From Haloferula helveola (GTDB lineage Bacteria > Verrucomicrobiota > Verrucomicrobiia > Verrucomicrobiales > Akkermansiaceae): DNA of 64,000 nt. The notes under the pieces are model-generated. The model was not told where the DNA came from. It made no database searches and saw only the letters and a list, made by a program, of their open reading frames with translations. Where the stretch lies: the NCBI RefSeq assembly GCF_037076345.1, contig NZ_AP024702.1, positions 372,001-436,000 of the forward strand. Reading direction: 5' to 3'. Each line of letters opens with the position of its first letter. Position 1 is the first letter of the stretch. A program made the position numbers and the translations under genes. This document shows, piece after piece, positions 41,072-50,803 of the stretch.

Positions 41072-41719
41072 TCAGAGTGCTCGAATGCGAAGCGATCGAA
41101 ACCAAACTTCCCCGCCATGATCCTGAAGCAGGATCTTGCCCGGTCCCGGTTCCCCATATCCCTCGATTTTCGCGAACTTGCTCGACTTCTTCGCCGCCGC
41201 CCAAGCTTCCGATCCGACCTCGGCCGCCACAACGAGTTTCCCGTTGAGCCAGTGCTCCAGTTTCTTGCCCGAGACCACGATCTTGGACCGGTTCCACTCC
41301 CCCACCGGCGCGAGTGCTTTCGACTCACTCGCCGGAAACATCACATACATCGCGCTGGCCGAGGTCTTCGGGTTCTTGCCGTTGGAGTGCTTCGCATCGT
41401 CGAGGATCTGGTATTCCGGACCGATCCACCCGGCGGGCGTCTTGCGGACCCGGTATTTCAGTCCGCTGTTCACTCCGGGTGACACGCGCCACTCGAACTC
41501 CAACTCGAAATCGTCGAACTCCTCGGCGGAGATCAGGTCGCCGGACTTGGCGGCACGGTGGATGCTACCGTCGACCACTTCCCACCCCTTGCCGGGCTTG
41601 CCGCCATTGGAGGAGGTCCAGCCCTCAAGGGTCTTGCCATCGAACAAGGACACCCACTTGCTTTCCTCGGCCGTAGCCACCGAAACCAACGCCATCGCAA
41701 CCAGCAAACGAATCAACAT
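41072..41719 (-). CDS. DUF1080 (3-keto-disaccharide hydrolase-type) secreted protein
   Basis: The 215-residue product has a signal peptide (residues 1-17) and one DUF1080 concanavalin-like domain: SLFDGKTLEGWTS at the start, EWRVSPGVNSGLKYRV near 80, IGPEYQILDD near 98, GEWNRSKIVVSGKKLEHWLNG near 140, and a final strand VWFRSLRIR. The family is now called 3-keto-disaccharide hydrolase because some members cleave 3-keto-glycosides; others may only bind. It is a monocistronic gene, divergent from the MoxR operon. Confidence 0.9.
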   Translation of the reverse strand: MLIRLLVAMALVSVATAEESKWVSLFDGKTLEGWTSSNGGKPGKGWEVVDGSIHRAAKSGDLISAEEFDDFELEFEWRVSPGVNSGLKYRVRKTPAGWIGPEYQILDDAKHSNGKNPKTSASAMYVMFPASESKALAPVGEWNRSKIVVSGKKLEHWLNGKLVVAAEVGSEAWAAAKKSSKFAKIEGYGEPGPGKILLQDHGGEVWFRSLRIRAL

Positions 41720-41830
41720 GCCGCACCTTCACCGCACCCCGTCCGGGTGGCAAGTCCGGCGAAGATTCTCATGACTCGACAAAACGAAGCCCGACCCTAG
41801 CGTCGCTTTGAAGCCGAATTCCCCATATCC

Positions 41831-42934
41831 ATGGACGACACCCTGACCGATTCGCCCGCGCCCGAACCCGTGCCCACCCCTACTTCCGATCCGGCGCCTG
41901 CACCGGCTCCCGAACCGGCACCCGCCTCCTCCGAATTCCAGCTCCCTCCCGACGACGTCGCGGCGATCGATGATCTCGGCAAGACCTACGCGGCTTTCAA
42001 GGCGGAGCTCTCCAAGGCGATCATCGGCCAGGAAGACGTGATCGAGAAACTCGCGATCTGTCTCTTCGCCCGCGGTCACGCGCTGCTGATGGGTGTGCCG
42101 GGACTGGCGAAGACCCTCTTGGTTTCATCCGTCGCCCAGACTTTCGATCTCAGCTTCAACCGCATCCAGTTCACGCCCGACCTGATGCCCGCCGACATCA
42201 CCGGCACCGACATCATTCAGGAAAGCGGCGTCGGCGGCCGACGCGAGTTCGAATTCGTGAAAGGCCCGGTCTTCGCCAACATCGTTCTGGCGGACGAGAT
42301 CAACCGCGCTCCCGCCAAAACCCAGTCGGCGATGCTTGAGGCGATGCAGGAGCTCAAGGTGACCGTTCTCGGTCACACCTACGACCTGCAACCTCCGTTC
42401 TTCGTCCTCGCGACCCAGAACCCGGTCGAACAGGAAGGCACCTATCCCCTTCCCGAAGCGCAGCTCGACCGCTTCATGTTCCTGATCGAGGTCGACTATC
42501 CGGACGCCGAGGAGGAAAAGCAGATCGCCCGCGCCACGACCGGCAGCGCCCGTCCGGAGCTCAACCATCTTCTCGATGGCCAGAAAGTCATGGCCTACCA
42601 GTCGCTCGTGCGTCGCGTTCCGGTCCCGGAACACCTCTACGACTACGCCGTGGCGATCGTGCGCAAGACACGCCCCGCACTGACCGAAGCCCCCGACTGG
42701 ATCCGCGACTACGTCGCATGGGGCGCAGGCCCCCGTGCCGTCCAATACCTGATCCTCGGAGCCAAGGCCCGCGCGGCGCTCCACGGCAACTACATGGCCA
42801 GCCTCGAGGACATCGAGGCCGTCGCCGCATCCGTCCTCGGCCACCGGGTCATCACCAACTTCGCCGCCGAATCCCAAGGCATGAGTTCGAAGAAGGTCGT
42901 CGAGCGCCTGATCAAGGAGATGGCGGAAAGTTGA
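41831..42934 (+). CDS. MoxR family AAA+ ATPase
   Basis: The 367-residue protein has an unusual Pro/Ala-rich tail at its N-terminus (about residues 8-36) and then a MoxR ATPase: Walker A GVPGLAKT near 80, TPDLMPADITG, Walker B VLADEINRAPAKTQSAMLEAM near 160, sensor region ATQNPVEQEGTYPLPEAQLDRF near 200. MoxR proteins act as chaperones for VWA-domain partners, which are encoded directly downstream. Gap to the DUF58 gene is 58 bp. Confidence 0.95.
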   Translation: MDDTLTDSPAPEPVPTPTSDPAPAPAPEPAPASSEFQLPPDDVAAIDDLGKTYAAFKAELSKAIIGQEDVIEKLAICLFARGHALLMGVPGLAKTLLVSSVAQTFDLSFNRIQFTPDLMPADITGTDIIQESGVGGRREFEFVKGPVFANIVLADEINRAPAKTQSAMLEAMQELKVTVLGHTYDLQPPFFVLATQNPVEQEGTYPLPEAQLDRFMFLIEVDYPDAEEEKQIARATTGSARPELNHLLDGQKVMAYQSLVRRVPVPEHLYDYAVAIVRKTRPALTEAPDWIRDYVAWGAGPRAVQYLILGAKARAALHGNYMASLEDIEAVAASVLGHRVITNFAAESQGMSSKKVVERLIKEMAES

Positions 42935-42992
42935 GTCGCTCCGGAGCGGGCGATGCCGCCCGTCCACCGGCGTTTCCGACGACTGACGACCC

Positions 42993-43883
42993 ATGAGCTA
43001 CGAGTTCCTCGACCACGACCTGCTGACCCGCCTCGGCGCGCTGCCGGTCGAGAGTCGCATGCCGATGATCGGCAACGTGGCGGGCAAGCACCGCTCGCCG
43101 AACCGTGGCTCGTCGGTCGAGTTCGCGGAGTATCGGAAATACGTCCCGGGCGATGATACACGCCGGCTCGACTGGAAGGCCTTCGCGCGTTCCGACCGGT
43201 TTTACATCAAGGAGTTCGAGGCCGATACCAACCTCCGTGCCTACTTCGTCGTCGACGCATCCGGCTCGATGGCCTTTTCCGGCCACGGTGAGTCGAAGGT
43301 CGAATACGCCCGCCGCATCGCCGCTTCGCTCGCCTATCTGCTGGTCAACCAAGGCGACGCCGCCGGCCTTTCGCTCTGCACGGAGAAGCTCCATTTGGAA
43401 GTCCCGCCCAGCAGGCGGGCGGCGCACCTACAACGGATCTTCGAGACCCTCAAGAACCTCGAACCCGAGGGCGAGACCGGCCTGGTCCCCGCGCTCCATA
43501 CGATCGCGGAGAAGATCGGCCAGCGTGCCTTCGTCGTCATCCTTTCGGACCTGTTCACGGACCCAGAAGGCCTCGCCGACGCACTCCAGCACCTCCGCTA
43601 CCGCAAGCACGACATCTCGGTTTTCCATCTGATGGATCCGCAGGAACTCTCGTTCGACTTCGAGCGTCCGCACCGCTTCGTCGACATGGAGGATGGTACG
43701 GCACTCGTCGTAGAACCCGCGCTCGTCGCCGAGGAATACCACTCGGCCCTGAAGGACTTCATGGCCGCCGTGAAGGACAAGTGCCACGACGCCAACGCGG
43801 ACTACCAACTGGTCCCCACCGACACCCCCCTCGAACCGTTGTTGAGGGAATTCCTCACGGCACGGTTGCCGAAGGGGAAATGA
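42993..43883 (+). CDS. DUF58 protein
   Basis: The 296-residue protein has the DUF58 signature (RRLDWKAFARSDRFYIKEFEAD with small variations) near residue 58, and a degenerate VWA-like fold with VVDASGSMAFSG near 84 in which the DxSxS metal site is kept. It is expected in the cytoplasm or at the membrane and to work with the MoxR ATPase. It starts 58 bp after moxR and 16 bp before the BatA-like gene. Confidence 0.93.
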   Translation: MSYEFLDHDLLTRLGALPVESRMPMIGNVAGKHRSPNRGSSVEFAEYRKYVPGDDTRRLDWKAFARSDRFYIKEFEADTNLRAYFVVDASGSMAFSGHGESKVEYARRIAASLAYLLVNQGDAAGLSLCTEKLHLEVPPSRRAAHLQRIFETLKNLEPEGETGLVPALHTIAEKIGQRAFVVILSDLFTDPEGLADALQHLRYRKHDISVFHLMDPQELSFDFERPHRFVDMEDGTALVVEPALVAEEYHSALKDFMAAVKDKCHDANADYQLVPTDTPLEPLLREFLTARLPKGK

Positions 43884-43899
43884 ACACCACCGGAGCACG

Positions 43900-45894
43900 A
43901 TGACTTTCTTACAGCCATGGATGCTCTGGGGCATGTTCGCGGCCTCGGCTCCGATCATCATCCACCTGCTCAACCGCCGCCGCCACAAGACGGTGAAATG
44001 GGCGGCAATGCAGTTCCTGCTCAAGGCGACCCGCGAGTCGCGCGGCAAGAAGCGACTGCGGCACATCCTCATCCTCACCTGCCGCGCTCTCGGCATCGCG
44101 GCGCTGGTCGCCGCCGCCGCCCTGCCGGTGATCAGCAGCTTTCTCGGTCTTGGCGCCGGCAAGCCGGACGTCGTGGTCCTGATCCTCGACCGTTCGGCCA
44201 GCATGGAGTCGAACCCGGAGTCCGGCGGTGTGCCGCGGCGCGCCTTGGCGATCCAGCGGATCGGGGACGCGATCGCCGACCTCGGCGGCACGCGCCTGGT
44301 GCTGATCGACAGCGCATCGGGAAAACCTCAGGACATCCTGTCCCCGGAGGTCCTTCCGGAACTCTCGGCCACCGCCACCACCGACACCGCCGCCGACTTT
44401 CCCGACCTGTTGGCCGGTGCCACCGAGTTCCTCGCCGAAACGCCGGGCCGGAACGAGTTGTGGATCGCCTCGGACCTGCAGGGTTCCAACTGGGCTCCGG
44501 GAGACGATCGCTGGAGCAACGTGCGCGCCGCTCTCACCAACCTGCCCCAGCCACCCCGGATCCGCATCCTGTCGCTTTCCGGAAAGAGCGCCGGCAACCA
44601 GTCGATCCGGGTCGTCTCGTCGCGTCGCGCCGGCGAACGCCTCGAACTGGAACTCGAGATCACCCGCTCGGGCGACGCGCTCACTCCGCTCAATCTGCCG
44701 GTCACCACCACCCTGAACGGCACCCGGTCGACCGAAACCGTGCGCATCCCCGGCCAGCAGCTGCGTTTCTTCCGCTCCATGCCGGTGCCCGATACCGAGC
44801 GCAGCGGAAGCGGCTGGGTCTCGATTCCGGGCGACGGCAATCCACGCGACAATGTCGGCTACTTTGCCTACGGACCGGCGCTTCCCGTGCGTTCCGCGGT
44901 CGTGGCGTCGACCGGCGAGTCCGCCGACTACCTGCTTCTCGCCTCCGCTCCGGGCGGCTTTGGCGGGCAGACGGCCGAGCGGATCGATCCAGCGGCACTC
45001 GCCAGCTTCCTCACCGAGGGGATCGCCACCGTCTTCTGGACCGCTCCGCTGCCCGAAGGCCCGGTGGCCGAAGAACTCGATCGCTTCATCAACGATGGCG
45101 GCCACGTCGTGTTCCTCGCTCCCGAAGGCGATTCCGCAGCCGAGTTTCTCGGAGTGGCGTGGTCACCGATCAGCCGCCCACCCGCCGAGCAGTTCTTCAT
45201 TCTCGACAGTTGGAACCGCAATGACGGCCTGCTCCGCGACGGCATCGACGGTACCCCGATCCCGGCTGACCGACTGCGTGCCGTAAAGCGCCGCGTCCCT
45301 ACCGGCGAGAGCACCATTCTCGCCCGCTGGGACGACACCGAGCCATTCTTGGTCCGGCGCGTCGTTGGCCGCGGGACCGCATGGTTCGTCGGATCCCAAC
45401 CGGACTACTCGTGGTCCAACCTCGCCGACGCCGATGTCCTCCTTCCGGTGGCCCAGCGAGCGGTCCTCGCCGGTGCCGGACGCTTCGACAGCGGCTACGT
45501 CGTTGAACTTGGATCTCCCGAGGCCCAGCCCGGCCCCAACGAGGTCCGCGAGCGTCTCGACGAGTACACCGATGAAGCCAGCGCCGAACCCGAGTTCGTG
45601 GCGGGGGTCTACCGCTTCGGCGACCGCATTCGCGCGGTGAACCGCCCCGCCGTTGAGGATCTCGAGGGCCAGATCGAGGCAAAGGCCTTCGAAACCCTCC
45701 TCGAGGGCACCACCTATTCCCTGTTCGAGGACACCAGCACATCCGGACAGGAGAACATCTCGCGCGACGTCTGGCGGGCCTTCCTCGTCGCAATGCTCTT
45801 CTTCCTGCTTTCCGAGGCGCTGCTATGCCTGCCGAAACCCGTGACGACGGTCGAGAAGCCGACCGCAGGCGCCCAGCCCTCATCGCTCCGCTGA
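43900..45894 (+). CDS. BatA/Aerotolerance-type membrane protein with VWA-like domain
   Basis: The 664-residue protein begins with the BatA N-terminal domain: a membrane segment (about 8-24), HLLNRRRHKTVKWAAMQFL, and a second segment (about 56-80). A VWA-like domain with LILDRSASME follows at about 90-260, and a region resembling a glutamine amidotransferase fold (about 330-440, FINDGGHVVFLAPEGD). A third membrane segment lies near residues 625-650. Such proteins sit in the inner membrane with large periplasmic parts. The role in aerotolerance known from Bacteroides is not proven in this phylum. Confidence 0.88.
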   Translation: MTFLQPWMLWGMFAASAPIIIHLLNRRRHKTVKWAAMQFLLKATRESRGKKRLRHILILTCRALGIAALVAAAALPVISSFLGLGAGKPDVVVLILDRSASMESNPESGGVPRRALAIQRIGDAIADLGGTRLVLIDSASGKPQDILSPEVLPELSATATTDTAADFPDLLAGATEFLAETPGRNELWIASDLQGSNWAPGDDRWSNVRAALTNLPQPPRIRILSLSGKSAGNQSIRVVSSRRAGERLELELEITRSGDALTPLNLPVTTTLNGTRSTETVRIPGQQLRFFRSMPVPDTERSGSGWVSIPGDGNPRDNVGYFAYGPALPVRSAVVASTGESADYLLLASAPGGFGGQTAERIDPAALASFLTEGIATVFWTAPLPEGPVAEELDRFINDGGHVVFLAPEGDSAAEFLGVAWSPISRPPAEQFFILDSWNRNDGLLRDGIDGTPIPADRLRAVKRRVPTGESTILARWDDTEPFLVRRVVGRGTAWFVGSQPDYSWSNLADADVLLPVAQRAVLAGAGRFDSGYVVELGSPEAQPGPNEVRERLDEYTDEASAEPEFVAGVYRFGDRIRAVNRPAVEDLEGQIEAKAFETLLEGTTYSLFEDTSTSGQENISRDVWRAFLVAMLFFLLSEALLCLPKPVTTVEKPTAGAQPSSLR

Positions 45895-45907
45895 CCACTC
45901 CCATCCA

Positions 45908-48133
45908 GTGAGTTTCACCCTGTTCCAGCACCTGCACTTCTCGCCCACCCCGCTGACACTCGGGATCGGCATCATCACGCTGGTGGCCATCGGCGCCCTG
46001 TGCGTGCTGGCCTGGGGCCGCAGCCCGCACAAGGGCCGCACCGGATTTCTTGAGGCGCTGCGCTTCCTCATCGCACTGGTCGCGGTGCTGCTGCTGTGGA
46101 AGCCGGAGTGGCGGACCGTGCTTCATCCCGAGAGCAAACCGTCGGTCGCGATCCTGACCGACGCCTCGGGCTCGATGACCACCCTCGACGCCGAAGTCCC
46201 TGCGGACATCGATATATCCCGCCCCATCGTCACCCGGACTGACTGGGTCGAAGCGGTGGTTACCGACGAGCTCCGCGCCTCGCTTGCCGGCGACGGCTCC
46301 AACGAACTCATCGAGCGCGATATCGCCCTACCCCCGGAGGACAAGGGACAGCTCGCCGGCACCGATCTCAGCGAACCCATTCTCAAGCTGCTTGAGGAGC
46401 AGGACAACCTGCGGGCCGTGGTGCTGTTCTCCGACGGTGACTTCAACCTCGGCCAGCCACCGGTCGTGGCCGCTCAGAAGCTGCTTCAACGGGGCGTTCC
46501 GCTGTTCACGATCCCCACCGGAAGCGGCACCCGCCTGCCCGATCTCGACCTGCTGTCCGTCACGGCGCCAACCTATGGCATTGTCGGTGAGAACGTCCAA
46601 ATCCCGTTCACCATCCGATCCTCTCTTGAGCGCGAGGTGAGGACTGTCGTCCGACTCCGCGACAAGGACGGTCGCGAACGTACGAAGGAAGTCGTACTTC
46701 CCCCCGGCGAATCGACGTACGAGTCGATCCTCTGGAAGATCGAGAACGAAGGATCCAACACGCTGGAGCTGACCGTCCCGCTGGCCGATGGCGAGCGCAT
46801 CGAGACCAACAACTCCCGCCGCTTTACCCTCTCGGGCAGACCGGAGTCGATCAAGGTGCTGGTGATCGAGTCGGAGCCGCGCTGGGAATACCGCTACCTT
46901 CGCAACGCGCTCTCCCGCGACCCGGGTGTCGATCTTTCCTGCATGCTCTTCCACCCGACCCTCGGGATGGGCGACGGCCCCGACTACATTCAGGAGTTCC
47001 CGTCGGAACCCGAGGAACTCGCCCGCTACGACGTGGTGATGATCGGCGACGTCGGCAACAACCCCGGCCAACTCACCGAGGAGCAATGCGACATGATCGC
47101 CGGCCTCGTCGAGAACCAGGCAAGCGGAGTGGTCTTCCTGCCCGGGCCGAAAGGCAACCAACGCTCGCTGATCGAGACGAAGCTCGGTGAACTGATGCCG
47201 GTCGTGCTCGATGCGGACCAGACGGGCGGCATCATTGACACCATCGCGTCTCCGCTGGAGCTCACTGGCGAAGGCCGCGGCTCGCTCCTGACGCTTCTGG
47301 CCGACACCGAGGAAGGAAATCCCGACGTCTGGCGTTCGCTCCCGGGCTTCTACTGGCACTCGGCTGTCCTCAAGGCCAAGGGCGGCGCGGAGGTCCTCGC
47401 CGTTCACGCCAACCGCAGGACGAATTTCGGCCCCACCCCGATCATCGTCACGGGCACCGCCGGCAACGGCAAGGTGCTCTACATGGGCATCGATTCCGCC
47501 TGGCGCTGGCGGCGCGGCGTGGAGGACAAATACCACTACCGCTTCTGGGGCCAGGTCGCCCGCTGGATGTCCTACCAGCGGAACATGGCCGCCGGCCAAC
47601 GCATCCGCCTCTATTACTCTCCGGAGCGTCCGAACCCGGGCGATACCGTCACGCTCAACGCCAACGCCTTCGATCCGAACGGAGCTCCGCTCGAAGAAGG
47701 ACGCGTGGTGGTTGATGCGACCCTGCCCGACGGCTCGAGCCAGCGGGTCTCCCTTGAGAAAAACGAAAGCGCCTGGGGCTCCTTCAGCGGCCGTCTGCGG
47801 ATCACTCAGCCGGGCGAATGGAAGCTTGCGGCCAAGATCGGCGGCGATGAGGGCGAGGCCGTGGAAACCACGCTGCTGGCCCAAGGGGTCGAACTCGAGA
47901 AAGTCGGCCAACCCGCCCGCCCCGAAGTCCTTGAGGAAATGGCGCGCATCGCCCGCGGCCGGATGATCGAGCCCGCGCAGTTGGCCGACCTGATCCGCGA
48001 GATCGAGGCGCTGCCGGAGCCCCGTCCGATCGAGAACCGACTGCCGCTGTGGACCCAGTGGGTGACCATCGCGGTGGTGGTCCTGCTGCTCTCGATCTTC
48101 TGGACCGGCCGCAAGCTCAACGGCACCTTCTGA
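45908..48133 (+). CDS. Large membrane VWA / glutamine amidotransferase-like protein
   Basis: The 741-residue product starts with GTG at 45908, 13 bp after the previous stop; no in-frame ATG lies nearby. Two membrane segments (about 18-40 and 55-72) are followed by a VWA domain starting LTDASGSMTTLD near 82, a beta domain, and a class I glutamine amidotransferase-like region (KVLVIESEPRWEYRYLRNAL near 315 to about 520) without an obvious catalytic Cys. A last membrane segment (about 715-735) is near the end. Together with the three preceding genes it forms the common MoxR-DUF58-BatA-VWA operon. Confidence 0.87.
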   Translation: MSFTLFQHLHFSPTPLTLGIGIITLVAIGALCVLAWGRSPHKGRTGFLEALRFLIALVAVLLLWKPEWRTVLHPESKPSVAILTDASGSMTTLDAEVPADIDISRPIVTRTDWVEAVVTDELRASLAGDGSNELIERDIALPPEDKGQLAGTDLSEPILKLLEEQDNLRAVVLFSDGDFNLGQPPVVAAQKLLQRGVPLFTIPTGSGTRLPDLDLLSVTAPTYGIVGENVQIPFTIRSSLEREVRTVVRLRDKDGRERTKEVVLPPGESTYESILWKIENEGSNTLELTVPLADGERIETNNSRRFTLSGRPESIKVLVIESEPRWEYRYLRNALSRDPGVDLSCMLFHPTLGMGDGPDYIQEFPSEPEELARYDVVMIGDVGNNPGQLTEEQCDMIAGLVENQASGVVFLPGPKGNQRSLIETKLGELMPVVLDADQTGGIIDTIASPLELTGEGRGSLLTLLADTEEGNPDVWRSLPGFYWHSAVLKAKGGAEVLAVHANRRTNFGPTPIIVTGTAGNGKVLYMGIDSAWRWRRGVEDKYHYRFWGQVARWMSYQRNMAAGQRIRLYYSPERPNPGDTVTLNANAFDPNGAPLEEGRVVVDATLPDGSSQRVSLEKNESAWGSFSGRLRITQPGEWKLAAKIGGDEGEAVETTLLAQGVELEKVGQPARPEVLEEMARIARGRMIEPAQLADLIREIEALPEPRPIENRLPLWTQWVTIAVVVLLLSIFWTGRKLNGTF

Positions 48134-48178
48134 GGTGTGCCCGCTTGAGTTTGGGGATTTTCAGGGCACACTGAACTC

Positions 48179-49303
48179 ATGCGGTTCATCCCCTGTTGCT
48201 TGCTTCTTGTCGGATCCTTGATGGCGGCTCCCGCCCCGGCGGTCGACGACGGCGTCCGGGTTGCGGTGCTCGGTTACCACGACTTCTCCGAGTCGGAGCC
48301 GGAGACCGAAATGCGCATCCGCACGGACAAGTTCCGCAAACAGATGGAAACCCTGCGCGAGCTGAACCTGCCGGTCATCCCGATGGCGGATTTCCAGGCA
48401 TGGAAGCGGGGCGAGAAGGAGATCCCCAAGCAATCGGTGGTGATCACCATCGATGACGGCTGGAAATCGACATACACCGACGCCTTTCCCGTGCTGAAGG
48501 AGTTCGGCTACCCGTTCACCCTTTTCCTCTACAAGAACTACGTCGACGGCGGTGGCAAAGCGCTGACCACGGAGATGATCAAGGAGATGAAGAAGCACGG
48601 CGGCACCGTCGGCAGCCACTCGGTCAGCCATCCGTATCCGGGAGCGGTCAAGACGCACCGCCGCGAGGGGCCCGACGCCTACGACAAGTTCCTGCGCGAC
48701 GAGATGGGCGAGTCGAAGCGCTTCCTCGAGTCGAAGTTCGGAGATGCCGTGACCACCTACGCCTACCCCGGCGGTTACCACACCGCCGAAATGTTCACCC
48801 TCGCCGAAGAGTTCGGCTACGGTCACCTGTTCACCGTCATCCCCGGCAAGGTGAAGCGGGATACGGACAATCTCACCCTGCCCCGCTACGTCGTGCTCGG
48901 GACCCACGACCCGATCTTCGACCAAGCCGTGAGATTCGTGACGCCTTCCGCCGGAGACACCGCCGGAGCGATCGCGGCCGTCGCCGCGAGCACTCCCTAC
49001 CCGGTCGAACCCCGCCCCGGCGCCCTGATCGGCGACCGTCTGCCGGTGATTTCTGCCGACCTGTCCGAAGCAGAGGACCTCGATCCCGAGTCGCTTGTGA
49101 TGAAGATCGGCGGTTTCGGCACGGTTCCCGCGAGCTGGGACGCCGATTCCAAGACGGTCAGCTGGAAAACCAACCGCCACCTTCGCCTGCCCCTGTGCAA
49201 GGTCGAGGTGACCTGGAAGGACTCGGACGGCGAGCCCGCACCCGAGCCCCTCCGCTGGACTTTCCGCATCGACCGCGAGGTCGCCTACGTCCCGAGGGAC
49301 TGA
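48179..49303 (+). CDS. Secreted polysaccharide deacetylase (CE4)
   Basis: The 374-residue protein has a signal peptide (residues 1-22) and NodB/CE4 motifs: ITIDDGW near 90 (catalytic base and metal Asp), SHSVSHP near 147 (metal His pair) and YAYPGGYH near 190. The C-terminal 110 residues form an extra domain of unknown type (VISADLSEAEDLDPES). It would remove acetyl groups from N-acetylglucosamine polymers such as peptidoglycan or an exopolysaccharide. It lies 45 bp after the VWA gene. A short inverted repeat (48135-48142 with 48164-48171) lies in that gap. Confidence 0.88.
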   Translation: MRFIPCCLLLVGSLMAAPAPAVDDGVRVAVLGYHDFSESEPETEMRIRTDKFRKQMETLRELNLPVIPMADFQAWKRGEKEIPKQSVVITIDDGWKSTYTDAFPVLKEFGYPFTLFLYKNYVDGGGKALTTEMIKEMKKHGGTVGSHSVSHPYPGAVKTHRREGPDAYDKFLRDEMGESKRFLESKFGDAVTTYAYPGGYHTAEMFTLAEEFGYGHLFTVIPGKVKRDTDNLTLPRYVVLGTHDPIFDQAVRFVTPSAGDTAGAIAAVAASTPYPVEPRPGALIGDRLPVISADLSEAEDLDPESLVMKIGGFGTVPASWDADSKTVSWKTNRHLRLPLCKVEVTWKDSDGEPAPEPLRWTFRIDREVAYVPRD

Positions 49304-49384
49304 AACTTCCTATGCCGCAATTCCAGCCTTGGCGTCCTTGGCGTCTTGGCGGTTCATTGCCCCGCCCACCGATCACTTTCCACC

Positions 49385-50803
49385 ATGTTCTCATCCCTCT
49401 CCGATTCCCTCGACAAGACCTTCCGCAACCTGCGCGGTGTCGGGAAGATTTCCGAAAAGAACATCACCGACGCCCTCCGCGAGATCCGGCTGGCGTTGCT
49501 GGAGGCGGATGTCGAGTTCACCGTGGCGAAGACCTTCATCGCCCACGTGAAGGAAAAGGCCATGGGGGCCGACGTCCTCAAGTCGATCAAGCCGGGCGAG
49601 CAGATCGTCAAAATCTTCCACGACGAACTCGCCGAACTGCTCGGTGGCGACCAGGTCCCGCTGAACCTCGACTCGCCCGGCCGGATCCTTCTCTGCGGGC
49701 TCAACGGCGCCGGCAAGACGACCACCGCCGGCAAACTCGCCAACCGCCTGAAGCGCGAGGGACGCAAGCCGCTGCTGATCGCCTGCGACCTCTACCGACC
49801 CGCGGCAATCGACCAACTGGCGACCGTCGCCGGACAGGTCGGTGTACCCGTCTACACGCCCGACGCCTCCGAGTCCGATGTCGTCAAGGTCGCCAAGGAA
49901 GCGCTTGCATGGGCCGACTCCCAGGACGGCGACGTCGTGATCTTCGATACCGCAGGCCGCCAGGAAATCGACGAACGCTTGGTGGAGGAGCTCAAGCAAC
50001 TCCATGCCTTCCTGAAGCCTCAGGAGACCCTGTTGGTCGCTGATGCGGCCACCGGCCAGGGCGCCGTTTCGGTCGCCCGCCACTTCGACGAAGCGGTCGG
50101 CATCGACGGCATCATCCTCACCAAACTTGACGGTGACGCCCGCGGTGGCGCGGCGCTCTCGATGCGTGCGGTCACGGGCAAGCCGATCAAGTATGCCGGC
50201 GAGGGCGAGAAGCTCGACCAGCTGTTCGAGTTCCATCCGGACCGCATGGCCGACCGGATCCTCGGCATGGGCGACGTCGTCGGAATGGTCGAGCAGGTCG
50301 CGACGCGGATCGACGAGAAGGACGCGATGAAGTCGATGGAGCGCCTCGCCTCCGGCAAGTTCGACTTCTACGACTTCCTCGACCAGATGAAGATGATCGG
50401 CAAGCTCGGCGACATGAAGGGTCTTCTTTCGCTGATGCCCGGCTTCAGCAAGATGAAGAAGCAGCTCCCCGACGCCGCTTTCGATCCGAAAAGGCTCAAG
50501 CGTACGGAAGCCATCGTACTTTCCATGACTCCCGACGAGCGCCGCCGACCGGAGATCATCAAGGGATCGCGCCGCCAACGGATCGCCAACGGCTCGGGCT
50601 CGACACTTGTCGAGGTCAACCGGCTGCTCAAGCAGTTCGGCGAGATGCGCAAGATGATGCGCTCGCCGAAGAAGATGAAGAAGATGATGGGCGGCCTCGG
50701 AGCTCTCGGCGGCGGTGGAGGCTTCCCCGGAATGGGCGGCGGCATGCCCGACCTCGGTGACCTCGACAGCCTGATGAAGGGCCTCGGCGACAAGAAGCGT
50801 TAG
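49385..50803 (+). CDS. ffh: Signal recognition particle protein Ffh
   Basis: The 472-residue GTPase starts at ATG 49385 (MFSSLSDSLDKTFRNLRG), the standard Ffh beginning; the upstream part of the frame is spurious. The NG domain has GLNGAGKTTTAGKLA near 108, DTAGRQ near 190 and TKLDGDARGGAALS near 248. The M domain (about 325-430) binds 4.5S RNA and signal sequences. The tail is rich in Gly and Met. Ffh delivers nascent membrane proteins to FtsY. The 4.5S RNA and ftsY are not found nearby. The last codons overlap the convergent gene by 4 bp. Confidence 0.97.
   Translation: MFSSLSDSLDKTFRNLRGVGKISEKNITDALREIRLALLEADVEFTVAKTFIAHVKEKAMGADVLKSIKPGEQIVKIFHDELAELLGGDQVPLNLDSPGRILLCGLNGAGKTTTAGKLANRLKREGRKPLLIACDLYRPAAIDQLATVAGQVGVPVYTPDASESDVVKVAKEALAWADSQDGDVVIFDTAGRQEIDERLVEELKQLHAFLKPQETLLVADAATGQGAVSVARHFDEAVGIDGIILTKLDGDARGGAALSMRAVTGKPIKYAGEGEKLDQLFEFHPDRMADRILGMGDVVGMVEQVATRIDEKDAMKSMERLASGKFDFYDFLDQMKMIGKLGDMKGLLSLMPGFSKMKKQLPDAAFDPKRLKRTEAIVLSMTPDERRRPEIIKGSRRQRIANGSGSTLVEVNRLLKQFGEMRKMMRSPKKMKKMMGGLGALGGGGGFPGMGGGMPDLGDLDSLMKGLGDKKR

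Noticed and set aside
48135..48171. Terminator after the VWA gene
   Set aside because: The 8-bp inverted repeat has a 21-base loop and no T-tract, so it is too weak to call a terminator.
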